DNA of 15,228 nucleotides from Bacillota bacterium. GTDB lineage: Bacteria; Bacillota_H; UBA994; UBA5500. The notes beneath the pieces were generated by a model. That model was not told where the DNA came from. It did not search any database and saw only the letters and a list, made by a program, of their open reading frames with translations. The DNA lies in NCBI GenBank assembly GCA_012727835.1, contig JAAYGE010000147.1, positions 1-15,228 on the forward strand, read 5' to 3'. How positions within the stretch are numbered: position 1 is the stretch's first letter; each line of letters opens with the position of its first letter. Below are positions 1 to 6,735 of the stretch, in pieces. Made by a program: the position numbers and the translations under genes.

Positions 1-328
1 AAACGGTCCAAGGGAGTTGCCGTTCTATGGCAGCGGCTATTAGGTGGGCCCCCGGATCGGATATGGCGGGCATCCCGGCATCGCTAACTACAGCTACTAT
101 TTCACCGTCAGCCACCCGCTGCAGAATTTCTTCCGTACGCGCCGCTTCATTATGTTCATGACAGCTAAGCAGGGGCTTGTGGATATCATAGTGGTGCAGG
201 AGCTTCCGCGTATGACGGGTATCTTCAGCCACTATTAAATCGGCTTCCCGCAAAGTCTCCAGTACCCGCAAGGTGATATCTCCTAAATTGCCAATGGGGG
301 TTGCACAAAAATATAATTTTCCCGCCAT
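1..328 (-). CDS. rsmI: 16S rRNA (cytidine-1402 2'-O) methyltransferase RsmI, N-terminal part, cut by the window edge
   Basis: Translating the minus strand from the ATG at 326-328 gives 109 residues that run off the left edge without a stop. They match the N-terminus of RsmI (YraL/YabC family), which uses S-adenosylmethionine to methylate the ribose of C1402 in the decoding centre of 16S rRNA. Visible family blocks are [13 protein letters not shown] near residues 9-21, the AEDTR-x-T-x-x-LL block near 34-42, SCHEHNE near 55-61 and [12 protein letters not shown] near 83-94. The start lies 4 bases after the stop of the upstream methyltransferase gene, and its ribosome site (GGAAGGGGTG) sits inside that gene's last codons, so the two are probably translationally coupled. 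The gene closes the conserved tmk-to-rsmI run seen in Bacillus. RsmI is usually about 280 residues, so roughly 60% is missing here only because of the window boundary. Confidence 0.93.
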   Translation of the reverse strand, partial: MAGKLYFCATPIGNLGDITLRVLETLREADLIVAEDTRHTRKLLHHYDIHKPLLSCHEHNEAARTEEILQRVADGEIVAVVSDAGMPAISDPGAHLIAAAIERQLPWTV

Positions 329-331
329 AGG

Positions 332-1078
332 TTACACCCCTTCCCGAAAATAAATAGCTCTCACTTCCGGAGTGTAGTCCTCCCCCTCATAGACAAATAG
401 AGGGGGCAAGATTTTTAGTCCGGGTCGGCCATCACGCATACTTTCGATCAGCACCATATTAGGCTCGCTACCCTGGCGAGGCTGGACTAACCGCATCCGC
501 TTCGGCTCCAGACGATAGTGATGCAACCAATAAAAAATCTCAGCCAACCGCTGAGGCCGATGGACCATAGCAAAGCGCCCTCCGGTTCCCAGGAGGTAGG
601 CGGCAGCCCTTACCACATCGGGCAATTTGCAATAAATTTCGTGGCGAGCAATAGCCTGCAGTTCATTCATTGAAACCATGCCCTCACCTACGGGCAAGTA
701 GGGCGGATTACACGTGATCAGGTTAGCCCGGTAGCCGGGCAGCAATTCTTCAATGTGACGCAGGTCGCCCACTTTAATGTCAATTTTGTCTTGTAAGTTA
801 TTGAACATCACGCTGCGCTGCGCCCGCTCGGCCACAGCAGCCTGCAATTCAATACCCAAAATGCTCAGCCGCGGGCTGCGCGTTGTTAATAAGAGAGGAA
901 TGATGCCGGTTCCAGTCCCCAGGTCTACTACCCGGTCCCCCGATTTTATGGTGGCAAAATGGGCTAACAAAACCGCATCCATGGAAAAGCAGAAGGCTTT
1001 TGCGTCTTGGATAATGTACAGATTGCTAACCAAAAGATCGTCTAACCTTTCCCCAGGACGCAAGAGCTCTTTTTCCAT
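332..1078 (-). CDS. TrmN6/YabB-type SAM-dependent methyltransferase (tRNA1(Val) A37-N6 methyltransferase family)
   Basis: A 248-residue class I methyltransferase. The N-terminal ERLDDLL...IIQ...FCFSMDAVLLAHF block (about residues 10-41) is typical of the YabB/TrmN6 family. The SAM-binding motif is DLGTGTG at 52-58, an acidic ribose-binding residue lies in GIELQ (E77), and the catalytic motif NPPY at 124-127 is the signature of enzymes that methylate exocyclic amino groups of adenine or guanine. In E. coli the homologue TrmN6 makes m6A37 in tRNA1(Val); the exact target in Firmicutes is inferred, not shown. The ATG at 1076-1078 has a good ribosome site (GGGGGAGG) a few bases upstream. It sits between ricT and rsmI as yabB does in Bacillus, but Bacillus has yabA before it and yazA after it, and neither is present here. 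An 82-base gap with a hairpin separates it from ricT. Confidence 0.88.
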   Translation of the reverse strand: MEKELLRPGERLDDLLVSNLYIIQDAKAFCFSMDAVLLAHFATIKSGDRVVDLGTGTGIIPLLLTTRSPRLSILGIELQAAVAERAQRSVMFNNLQDKIDIKVGDLRHIEELLPGYRANLITCNPPYLPVGEGMVSMNELQAIARHEIYCKLPDVVRAAAYLLGTGGRFAMVHRPQRLAEIFYWLHHYRLEPKRMRLVQPRQGSEPNMVLIESMRDGRPGLKILPPLFVYEGEDYTPEVRAIYFREGV

Positions 1079-1109
1079 TAGTACCGCCTCCCCCAGTCCA
1101 TACCGAGAA

Positions 1110-1137
1110 GGGAGCCGTCCAGGCTGTGGCGGCTCCC
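1110..1137 (-). other. Perfect 8-bp hairpin between ricT and the TrmN6-like gene
   Basis: The arms GGGAGCCG (1110-1117) and CGGCTCCC (1130-1137) are exact inverted repeats with a 12-base spacer. The stem can be extended by two C-G pairs around a bulged A. No U-run follows on the minus strand, and the next gene's ribosome site begins about 15 bases later. It is therefore more likely an RNA-processing, stability or translation-tuning element than a terminator. Function is inferred only from position. Confidence 0.5.
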
Positions 1138-1160
1138 CTCCGGCGTCTTAAGTATCTTGC

Positions 1161-1826
1161 TTACGGGCAATTGGGGTTCCTTTCCTGGCATGCCAGTTCC
1201 GATTCATACCGCAAACAACACATCAAGCGCCCACAAAGCCCGGAAATCTTACCCGGATTTAATGACAAATTCTGCTCCTTAGCCATCTTAATAGATATGG
1301 GGGCAAAATCACCTAAGAAGGTGCTGCAACAGAGGGCCCGCCCACAGGTGCCCAAGCCCCCCAGCATTTTGGCTTCATCCCGCACACCGATCTGTCTCAA
1401 CTCGATTCGTGTACGGAAGATGGAGGCTAAATCCTTCACCAACTCGCGGAAATCAACCCTACCATCGGCAGTGAAATAGAAAATAATCTTACTGCCGTCA
1501 AAGGTATACTCCACATCCACCAATTTCATCTCTAAGCCATGGGCGGCTATCCGTTCCAGGGCAATATTAAAGGCTTCTTTTTCCTTGTCCTTGTTAGCCG
1601 CCAATTGCTCCGCATCGGCGTCGGTAGCCTTACGAATGACCGCCTTCAGGGGTGCAACCACATCCCCCGGCGGCACCTCGCGCACAGGCGTGACAACTTC
1701 ACCATATTCCAAGCCCCGGGCCGTTTCCACAATGACGTGATCGCCTTTCTGCAAATCTATCTGGGCCGGATCAAAGTAATAAACCTTGCCGGCCCGCTTA
1801 AAGCGGACACCGACTACATTGGGCAC
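1161..1826 (-). CDS. ricT: PSP1-domain protein RicT (YaaT), short C-terminus
   Basis: A 221-residue PSP1-domain protein. In Bacillus subtilis RicT (YaaT) joins RicA and RicF in the Fe-S-containing Ric (Y) complex, which works with RNase Y in mRNA maturation and affects sporulation, competence and biofilm formation. The sequence follows the family almost throughout: NVVGVRFK...YYFDP (3-20), VIVETARGLEYG (31-42), KLVDVEYTFDGSKIIFYFTADGR (101-123) and DFRELVKDLASIFRTRIELRQIGVRDEAK (125-153). The cysteines thought to hold Fe-S clusters are present: C161, C166-C167, C198 and C203-C204. The protein ends at residue 221 in a tail with C213 and C220, about 50 residues shorter than Bacillus YaaT. The start is GTG at 1824-1826, preceded by AGGAG at a spacing of 8 bases within the 15-base gap after holB. 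An ATG is not needed, because the family N-terminus begins exactly here. Confidence 0.93.
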   Translation of the reverse strand: MPNVVGVRFKRAGKVYYFDPAQIDLQKGDHVIVETARGLEYGEVVTPVREVPPGDVVAPLKAVIRKATDADAEQLAANKDKEKEAFNIALERIAAHGLEMKLVDVEYTFDGSKIIFYFTADGRVDFRELVKDLASIFRTRIELRQIGVRDEAKMLGGLGTCGRALCCSTFLGDFAPISIKMAKEQNLSLNPGKISGLCGRLMCCLRYESELACQERNPNCP

Positions 1827-1841
1827 AGTATCAACTCCTAC

Positions 1842-2702
1842 CTATAGACTATATAACAAATACTCAAGGGCTAAACGCTTGTTGACGTTATTCTGTAAAC
1901 GACGCTGCACATCCAGAATAGCCTGGGTGGCAGCTAGCAGGTTCGGCTGTCGTTCTGCAATCGCCGGATATAAAAGCTTAACGGCCTTCTCATTCCTTAC
2001 CAGTTGCGACTCCTGGGTGAACTGCCATACGGCAAAATCCCGATATAAACACAGTAATTCGGTTAAGAAGGCGGGCAGATCCATCTCCGCCTGCTCCAGC
2101 AGCTTGTCCAATAGCTTCGTCCGCTGATAAAGGGGGGTCCGGCCTAATTCCATTAAGAAGCGCTCCGCTTCCGACTCAGCGTCAGCCCTAGTATTCCCCA
2201 TTTGCGAGGACGCAGTAGGCACGAAACGCAACAATTGACAACGGGATTCAATAGTTGATAACACCGGTCCTGAGGCTGTAAGGATAAAAAGATCAAAACT
2301 GGGCGGCTCCTCCAATATCAGCAGGAGGGCATTAGCCGCTTCACGGGTTAGCAGCTCGGCCCCTTCAATTACAAAAACCCGATAGGGCCCCCTATTAGGC
2401 GTTAACACCGCCTCCGCTAAAATACTCTTCACTTGCTGCAGCTTAATACTAGCTCCATCGGGGACAATCCACCGCACATCGGGATGAACCCCCAACTCAA
2501 TCTGGCGACAGGCTGGACAAGAACCGCAGGGCCTGTTATCGGCCCCACAATTGGCGGCCTGAGCCAAAAAAAGGGCAGCTTGCTTTTTATCAGCCTCCGC
2601 CGACCCGGTAAATAGATAGGCATGGCTGAGTTGGCCGGCCCGCAACTGGTTGAGCAAAATGCGCTTAGCAACCTCCTGACCCGCTGGTCTATTTGCAGTC
2701 AT
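1842..2702 (-). CDS. holB: DNA polymerase III subunit delta' (clamp loader)
   Basis: A 286-residue delta' subunit, part of the clamp loader that opens the beta ring and loads it at primed DNA. From the N-terminus: LSHAYLF near 24-30; the nucleotide-binding loop region (about 32-40), which lacks the usual GxxGxGK pattern and reads GSAEADKK; a four-cysteine zinc module (C52, C59, C62, C65); RVFVIEGAELLTREAANALLLILEEPP near 108-134; and the arginine-finger motif SRCQ near 153-156. The rest is the less conserved helical C-terminal region. The degenerate P-loop suggests this chain does not hydrolyse ATP, as known for E. coli delta'. I chose ATG 2700-2702 over GTG at 2709-2711 because the ribosome site GGAG lies 8 bases before the ATG and overlaps the GTG. 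It sits 11 bases after yaaR and 15 before ricT, the standard Firmicutes order. Confidence 0.93.
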   Translation of the reverse strand: MTANRPAGQEVAKRILLNQLRAGQLSHAYLFTGSAEADKKQAALFLAQAANCGADNRPCGSCPACRQIELGVHPDVRWIVPDGASIKLQQVKSILAEAVLTPNRGPYRVFVIEGAELLTREAANALLLILEEPPSFDLFILTASGPVLSTIESRCQLLRFVPTASSQMGNTRADAESEAERFLMELGRTPLYQRTKLLDKLLEQAEMDLPAFLTELLCLYRDFAVWQFTQESQLVRNEKAVKLLYPAIAERQPNLLAATQAILDVQRRLQNNVNKRLALEYLLYSL

Positions 2703-2713
2703 TATCGCCACTC

Positions 2714-3157
2714 CTATAATTTCATGTCTAATAAGAGCCCCTTAAGGCGCTTAAGTCGCGCCAAAAAGGCTAGATGATCGGTTTGCCGTTGCAAAAAGGC
2801 TATCCCCAGTTCAACCAGCTCCTGGTTGGCCGCATCTATTAATACCAACAGACGCTGGTTACCCTGCCTATCCCAAGCCGCCTGCTTGCGTAAACGAAAG
2901 CCGGCTTTCACTTCATTGAGATAGTTAATAACCAGGTCACGAAAAGCTTCCCATTCTAATAAGGAACTGGTCGCCGACAGCCGGTCGGCTGCCTGCTCCA
3001 CCTCCCCATATAGCCACGATAGCAATTCCTGATGAGCAGCAAGCTCACTATTTCTTAAAGCCTCGGAAAAGGCAGTAGCCGGAGCCCTGCCTGACTGCCA
3101 ACGCGCTGTAGGAGCAGTAGCCCGGCTACGATTCCCTTGTGTTCTCCGCACCCTCAT
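2714..3157 (-). CDS. yaaR: YaaR family protein (DUF327)
   Basis: A 147-residue predicted cytoplasmic, mostly helical protein. The first 25 or so residues are Arg-rich and low in complexity, and the conserved part starts near FSEAL. Family features are the central pattern EAFRDLVINYLNEVKAGFRLR (about 70-90), followed by a region ending in the typical LKGLLLDMKL terminus. The function of DUF327 is not established. It occurs next to darA, tmk and holB across Firmicutes, and that synteny is as important here as the sequence match. The ATG overlaps the stop of darA (ATGA, 3154-3157), so it is probably translated by coupling; only a weak GGAGAAG lies upstream, inside darA. The role remains unknown. 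Confidence 0.85.
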   Translation of the reverse strand: MRVRRTQGNRSRATAPTARWQSGRAPATAFSEALRNSELAAHQELLSWLYGEVEQAADRLSATSSLLEWEAFRDLVINYLNEVKAGFRLRKQAAWDRQGNQRLLVLIDAANQELVELGIAFLQRQTDHLAFLARLKRLKGLLLDMKL

Positions 3158-3486
3158 ACGCGCACGAACTTCTCCACATCAAGAACGAATACGGTGGCGC
3201 CGCCTACGAGGACTTCGATCGGGTACGGCATATAGCTTTCTACAGAATTGCTACCTACTGGGGCCATAGGTGTAATCAGTTGCTCCCGAGAATGACAGAT
3301 TTCCTTAATGATGTCGATTACAGGCTGCACGTTCTTTTCGTCAACACCAATCAATAGGGTCGTATTGCCCGACTTTAAGAAGCCACCCGTACTAGCCAAT
3401 TTGGTGGAGCGATAACCTCTTTCCACCAGAGCTTCCACTAGGCGCACGCTATCCTTATCCTGCACAACCGCTATGATGAGTTTCAT
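3154..3486 (-). CDS. darA: Cyclic-di-AMP receptor DarA (YaaQ, PII-like)
   Basis: A 110-residue PII-like protein. In Bacillus subtilis and other Firmicutes DarA (YaaQ, also called PstA) forms trimers that bind cyclic-di-AMP; its downstream partners are not well defined. Visible family blocks are MKLIIAVVQDKD at the N-terminus, GYRSTKLASTGGFLKSGNTT (about 24-43, ligand-binding segment with the GGFL and NTTL residues), LLIGVD and the C-terminal GGATVFVLDVEKF. The length matches the usual 109 residues. I chose ATG 3484-3486 because the family starts here and AAAGGGGGG lies 8 bases upstream. An in-frame TTG at 3508-3510 would add eight residues but abuts the tmk stop and has no ribosome site. It overlaps yaaR by four bases and follows tmk by 24. 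Confidence 0.95.
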   Translation of the reverse strand: MKLIIAVVQDKDSVRLVEALVERGYRSTKLASTGGFLKSGNTTLLIGVDEKNVQPVIDIIKEICHSREQLITPMAPVGSNSVESYMPYPIEVLVGGATVFVLDVEKFVRV

Positions 3487-3510
3487 CAATTTTACCCCCC
3501 TTTTCTCCAA

Positions 3511-4125
3511 CTACAATACGCTTTTCACAATCGTCAACACATCCTGCTGAACCAATTCTATCGGTCGTTCCCCATCTATTATTCTTATACGTTCTGGCCA
3601 TTTATCTGCTAAAGAACGGTATCCGTTACAAACCTGAGTATAATAGGCCAGGCCCCGACTCTCGATACGGTCGGCCTGTTGCCGCTTAACAATACTACGT
3701 TCATAGGCCACCTCAGGGGCCACATCGAAAACCAGGGTTAGCTGGGGCCATAAGCCCCCGACTATTTTATCGTTAACCTCGGCTACCAGCTCCAGCCCTA
3801 ACCCGAGGGCAAGACCTTGATAGACAAGGCTGGAGTCTATATACCGATCGCACAATTTAACTTGTCCCGCTGCCAGTGCCGGGCGCAGTACCTGATCCAC
3901 ATGCTGGGCCCGGGCCGCAGCTATCAGTGCCATTTCTGCCATGGGGCTAATCGGTGTATCATTCCTCTTTAGCACCATATGCCGTATAAGGTTGCCCAGT
4001 TCCGTGCCTCCTGGCTCACGGGTCAATAAAACCGAATAACCTAGCCGCTCTAACTGGGCCGCCAACAGTCGGATTTGGGTCGTTTTCCCTGCTCCATCCA
4101 CACCTTCAAAGGTAATAAAGGGCAT
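3511..4125 (-). CDS. tmk: Thymidylate kinase
   Basis: A 204-residue dTMP kinase that makes dTDP from dTMP and ATP, the last dedicated step toward dTTP. The P-loop is GVDGAGKTT at 8-16. TREPGG near 35-40 is a substrate-binding block, and AARAQHV (70-76) and DRYIDSS (93-99) are further active-site blocks. The LID segment with DRIE lies near 152-155, followed by YYTQVCNGY. The start is ATG 4123-4125, matching the family N-terminus (MPFITFEG) with AAGGA 8 bases upstream. A longer reading from 4161 would overlap the preceding decarboxylase and has no family support. It sits 11 bases after the decarboxylase and immediately before darA, as in Bacillus. All key residues appear intact. Confidence 0.97.
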   Translation of the reverse strand: MPFITFEGVDGAGKTTQIRLLAAQLERLGYSVLLTREPGGTELGNLIRHMVLKRNDTPISPMAEMALIAAARAQHVDQVLRPALAAGQVKLCDRYIDSSLVYQGLALGLGLELVAEVNDKIVGGLWPQLTLVFDVAPEVAYERSIVKRQQADRIESRGLAYYTQVCNGYRSLADKWPERIRIIDGERPIELVQQDVLTIVKSVL

Positions 4126-4136
4126 GCTATCATTCC

Positions 4137-5543
4137 TTATGCTTCGGCTACAACAATCCATGCACCCTGTTGTAGACCGGTTAAATATCCTCCTCGGGAG
4201 GTAAGTGCCTCCACATAGGCCAGTAGGTTGCCATCAATAACCTCCCCCGGGTAGACCAGGGGCACTCCCGGCGGATAGGCATACACCGGTCGGGCGGCAA
4301 TTCGCCCCAAAGCTTGAGCCGGCGCCACTATCTCCGTGGGCGCGAAGTAGGCGCGGCGGGGGGCCATACATAGCTGGGGCAGCGGTGGTAACGGCGGCGA
4401 CGAAGGCACCGGGCCGGTTTTTTGCGGCAGTTTAGCTAAACAATCTACTAGCGGATCAATGACCAAAGCCACATCAGCCATAGTAAGCATCAGCAGTATA
4501 CCTTGGGGTTTAGCCATCTCAACATGATAACCCCGTTCCTCCAAGTAGCGGGCCACCGCATAACCACTTTGCCCGCAAGCAGCCGTCAGCAAGTTAATTT
4601 TCAAGGGATCTTGCTGGTAGGCTCCCGTTTGCGGAGGCAACCAGTGCACTAGAGGCGTTTGTTGCTCAATAGCCGCCACCAATTCATTGGCTTTAGCAAT
4701 GGCTCGGTCCAACCAAGAATAGCCGTGCAAACGTAATTCGTGCTGGGCCAAATCTAGGGACCCCAAAAGCAACCAGGACGGGCTGGTGGACTGCAATAGA
4801 TTCAGCCGACTGCGAAAATGCTCATCACTAAAATCGTCACTGAGGCGATGTATCCAAGCAGCTCCCGTAAGAGCTGGTAGTGTCTTATGGGCGCTTTGCA
4901 CAACCCAATCGGCCCGTGTGCTTACGGCCGATTTAGGTAAAGCCGGATGAAAAGCAAAATGGGCGCCATGGGCTTCATCCACAATTACCCTACAGTTAGC
5001 CGCTTTAGCCACCTCAACCAATTGCTCCAGGTCACCAGTTACTCCTTCATAGGTGGGGTTCAACAGTAGAACCGCCTGCACCTTGGGATGCTCCTCCAGT
5101 GCGGTTTGTAGGCTAGCCGGTGCAATCCCCAGCTCATACCCCTCTTGAGATAGGGGCTCTATAAAGTGGGGCCATAAATCGCCCAAAATAAGCCCGGCCA
5201 GGACCGACTTATGCATATTTCGGGGGACAATCACTTCCGCCCCCGGTTCTGTGGAGGCCAAAAGGCTGGCAATCAAACCGGCACTGGAGCCGTTGGTAGT
5301 AAAATAGGTAGCCTTAGCACCATACAGGGAGGCCACCAACTGCTCGGAACGTCTAATAGGCCCATCGGGAGCGTGGATACTGTCTAGCGGGCCTACTTCC
5401 GTCTGATCATACTGCAAGGCGGCTCCTAACCAGTCGGATAAGAAACCAGCCGTTAACCCGCGCTTATGCCCCGGCATGTGCAACGACAAATTCTCCTGCT
5501 CAGCCAGCTCCCGCAGGGCGCTAACTATAGGGGTATAAGTCAT
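4137..5543 (-). CDS. PLP-dependent Orn/Lys/Arg decarboxylase family protein (YaaO-like)
   Basis: A 468-residue fold-type I PLP enzyme of the Orn/Lys/Arg decarboxylase group. It begins with LSLHMPGHKRG (19-29), a family hallmark, and has TEVGPLDSIHAPDGPI (48-63), the DEAHGAH motif (189-195, cofactor-binding Asp189 and His192) and SAHKTL (217-222), where Lys220 should form the PLP Schiff base. The C-terminal part has the PPGVPLVYPGE block typical of the family. Bacillus YaaO is similar in length and also sits just upstream of tmk. The substrate (lysine, arginine or ornithine) cannot be decided from sequence; YaaO-type proteins are often annotated lysine decarboxylase without proof. The ATG at 5541-5543 has AGGTGG 7 bases upstream. 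A promoter is visible in the 57-base gap before it. Confidence 0.9.
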   Translation of the reverse strand: MTYTPIVSALRELAEQENLSLHMPGHKRGLTAGFLSDWLGAALQYDQTEVGPLDSIHAPDGPIRRSEQLVASLYGAKATYFTTNGSSAGLIASLLASTEPGAEVIVPRNMHKSVLAGLILGDLWPHFIEPLSQEGYELGIAPASLQTALEEHPKVQAVLLLNPTYEGVTGDLEQLVEVAKAANCRVIVDEAHGAHFAFHPALPKSAVSTRADWVVQSAHKTLPALTGAAWIHRLSDDFSDEHFRSRLNLLQSTSPSWLLLGSLDLAQHELRLHGYSWLDRAIAKANELVAAIEQQTPLVHWLPPQTGAYQQDPLKINLLTAACGQSGYAVARYLEERGYHVEMAKPQGILLMLTMADVALVIDPLVDCLAKLPQKTGPVPSSPPLPPLPQLCMAPRRAYFAPTEIVAPAQALGRIAARPVYAYPPGVPLVYPGEVIDGNLLAYVEALTSRGGYLTGLQQGAWIVVAEA

Positions 5544-5568
5544 TCTCCAACCACCTGCTTATTACCTT

Positions 5569-5598
5569 ATTGTACCATACCGACTATTAGGCAAGCAA
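5569..5598 (-). promoter_or_regulatory. Probable extended -10 promoter for the decarboxylase-tmk-holB run
   Basis: On the minus strand TGG precedes TACAAT (5569-5574), forming a TGn-extended -10 box with five of six consensus bases. A partial -35 (TTGCTT, 5593-5598) lies 18 bases upstream. It is placed between the AIR synthase-related gene and the decarboxylase, so the long downstream run may be transcribed independently of the gene before it. Confidence 0.5.
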
Positions 5599-5600
5599 GG

Positions 5601-6605
5601 TTAGCCGCTGTCCCGCAAGTTGGCTTGCAAACGCCACAACTCGTCACTGGCGGGAGGGGCAACCTCCTCCACCGAACCATCGATTCTAATTAGCCGCTTA
5701 GCATCACTACTATGGAAGTGGCCTATCACGCTAACCGGAATGCCTCTATTTTGCAAGGCGGCCACCAATGGCTCCGGTTGGGGAGTAGCTAAGAGCAAGG
5801 TGCCGCTGGATATTAGCCGCAGGGGGTCAAACTGCAAATGCTCGGCTAATAGTTTAGTGGCCGGGTGCAATAGTAGGTTTGCTTCTTTTAAATCGAAGCC
5901 CAGCCCGGCGGCACCGGCCATTTCATAGGCAGCCCCTAGAACGCCTCCTTCTGTAACATCGTGCATGGCCTTTACTCCTAGGCGGTTGGCAATGCGGGCT
6001 TCCGGCACCACACTGATTTGCTGCTTTAGCTCCCGTGCTGCTATCCATAATTCTTCACCTAAAAGGGAGCGGGTAAGGTGGGGATAGTCCCAAGCTAGAA
6101 TCGCCGTTCCTTCCAATCCCACATACTTGGTGGCCAGCAAAGCATCACCGGGCTGGATACTGGCACTGGTTGCCAAACTCTCCGCACTTACCCGCCCTAT
6201 AACAGTCGTAGAGATGATGGGCTGATTAACGGCCGTCGTTAATTCGGTGTGGCCGCCAACGATTTCCACCGACACCTCTTGCGCTGCCCTTTCCGCATCG
6301 GTCATAATCTCCCGTACTAGGCTCAAATCCGAGCCCGCCGGTAATAATAAGGTCAAGAGGGCTGCCACCGGCTCGGCCCCGTTGGCAGCCACGTCATTGC
6401 AAGAAACATGAATGGCTAGCCAGCCCGCATGCTTAGAGGCACCGGTGATCGGGTCGGTGGAGACGATACATAAATCCCCCGCCAGGTCTAGCGCCGCCGA
6501 GTCTTCCCCCAGGGCCCCCCGCAACAACACTTCCTCCCTACGTTTGCTCAGACGATCAAATATCAACTGCTGCAGAGCAGCCGGCGTTAACTTCCCTACC
6601 TGCAT
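5601..6605 (-). CDS. AIR synthase-related (PurM/HypE-like) protein, function unknown
   Basis: A 334-residue member of the PurM/ThiL/HypE/SelD ATP-binding superfamily. Visible motifs are GEDSA (33-37) and STDPIT (49-54) for nucleotide/metal binding, CNDVAANGAEP (69-79), GGHTE (117-121) and HDVTEGGVLGAAYEM in the second half (HypE-like). HypE proper ends in a cysteine that is cyanylated during hydrogenase maturation. This protein ends in ANLRDSG with no terminal cysteine and has no hyp neighbours, so it is unlikely to be a working HypE. It is also not ThiL or PurM by context. It probably catalyses an ATP-dependent phosphorylation or amide activation of an unknown substrate. The start is ATG 6603-6605, with a full AGGAGG site 6 bases upstream; the ATG at 6627 has none. 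It is divergent from the iadA homologue and 57 bases upstream of the decarboxylase. Confidence 0.8.
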   Translation of the reverse strand: MQVGKLTPAALQQLIFDRLSKRREEVLLRGALGEDSAALDLAGDLCIVSTDPITGASKHAGWLAIHVSCNDVAANGAEPVAALLTLLLPAGSDLSLVREIMTDAERAAQEVSVEIVGGHTELTTAVNQPIISTTVIGRVSAESLATSASIQPGDALLATKYVGLEGTAILAWDYPHLTRSLLGEELWIAARELKQQISVVPEARIANRLGVKAMHDVTEGGVLGAAYEMAGAAGLGFDLKEANLLLHPATKLLAEHLQFDPLRLISSGTLLLATPQPEPLVAALQNRGIPVSVIGHFHSSDAKRLIRIDGSVEEVAPPASDELWRLQANLRDSG

Positions 6606-6629
6606 AGTCATCCTCCTTGTCTTCCCCAT

Positions 6630-6643
6630 TTTAGCATGCTAAA
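6630..6643. promoter_or_regulatory. 14-base perfect palindrome in the divergent intergenic region
   Basis: TTTAGCATGCTAAA is a perfect inverted repeat located 25 bases upstream of the AIR synthase-related start and about 90 bases before the iadA start, in the only divergent promoter region of the window (6606-6735). Such a position suits an operator for a dimeric regulator, but there is only one copy and no regulator gene nearby. The rest of this 130-base region is A/T-rich with G-runs. I see no convincing -35/-10 pair in either direction. Confidence 0.3.
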
Positions 6644-6735
6644 GAGGCAAAACATATGTATAGGCCATATTTTTGCAGGAAAGGGGGCTGAGATGTCCAA
6701 AATAGGAAAGGGAATATTATTAAGGAGGGATTGGT

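Noticed and set aside
777..1151. Plus-strand open frame of 124 codons across the TrmN6-like gene
   Set aside because: It lies almost entirely antisense to a well-supported methyltransferase, has no ribosome site and shows low-complexity Ser/Arg-rich composition typical of a shadow frame.
6680..6735. CTGAGA followed by GGAAAGGG upstream of iadA, suggesting a TPP riboswitch
   Set aside because: The region is too short, lacks the other conserved TPP elements and arms, and the downstream gene is not a thiamine gene.
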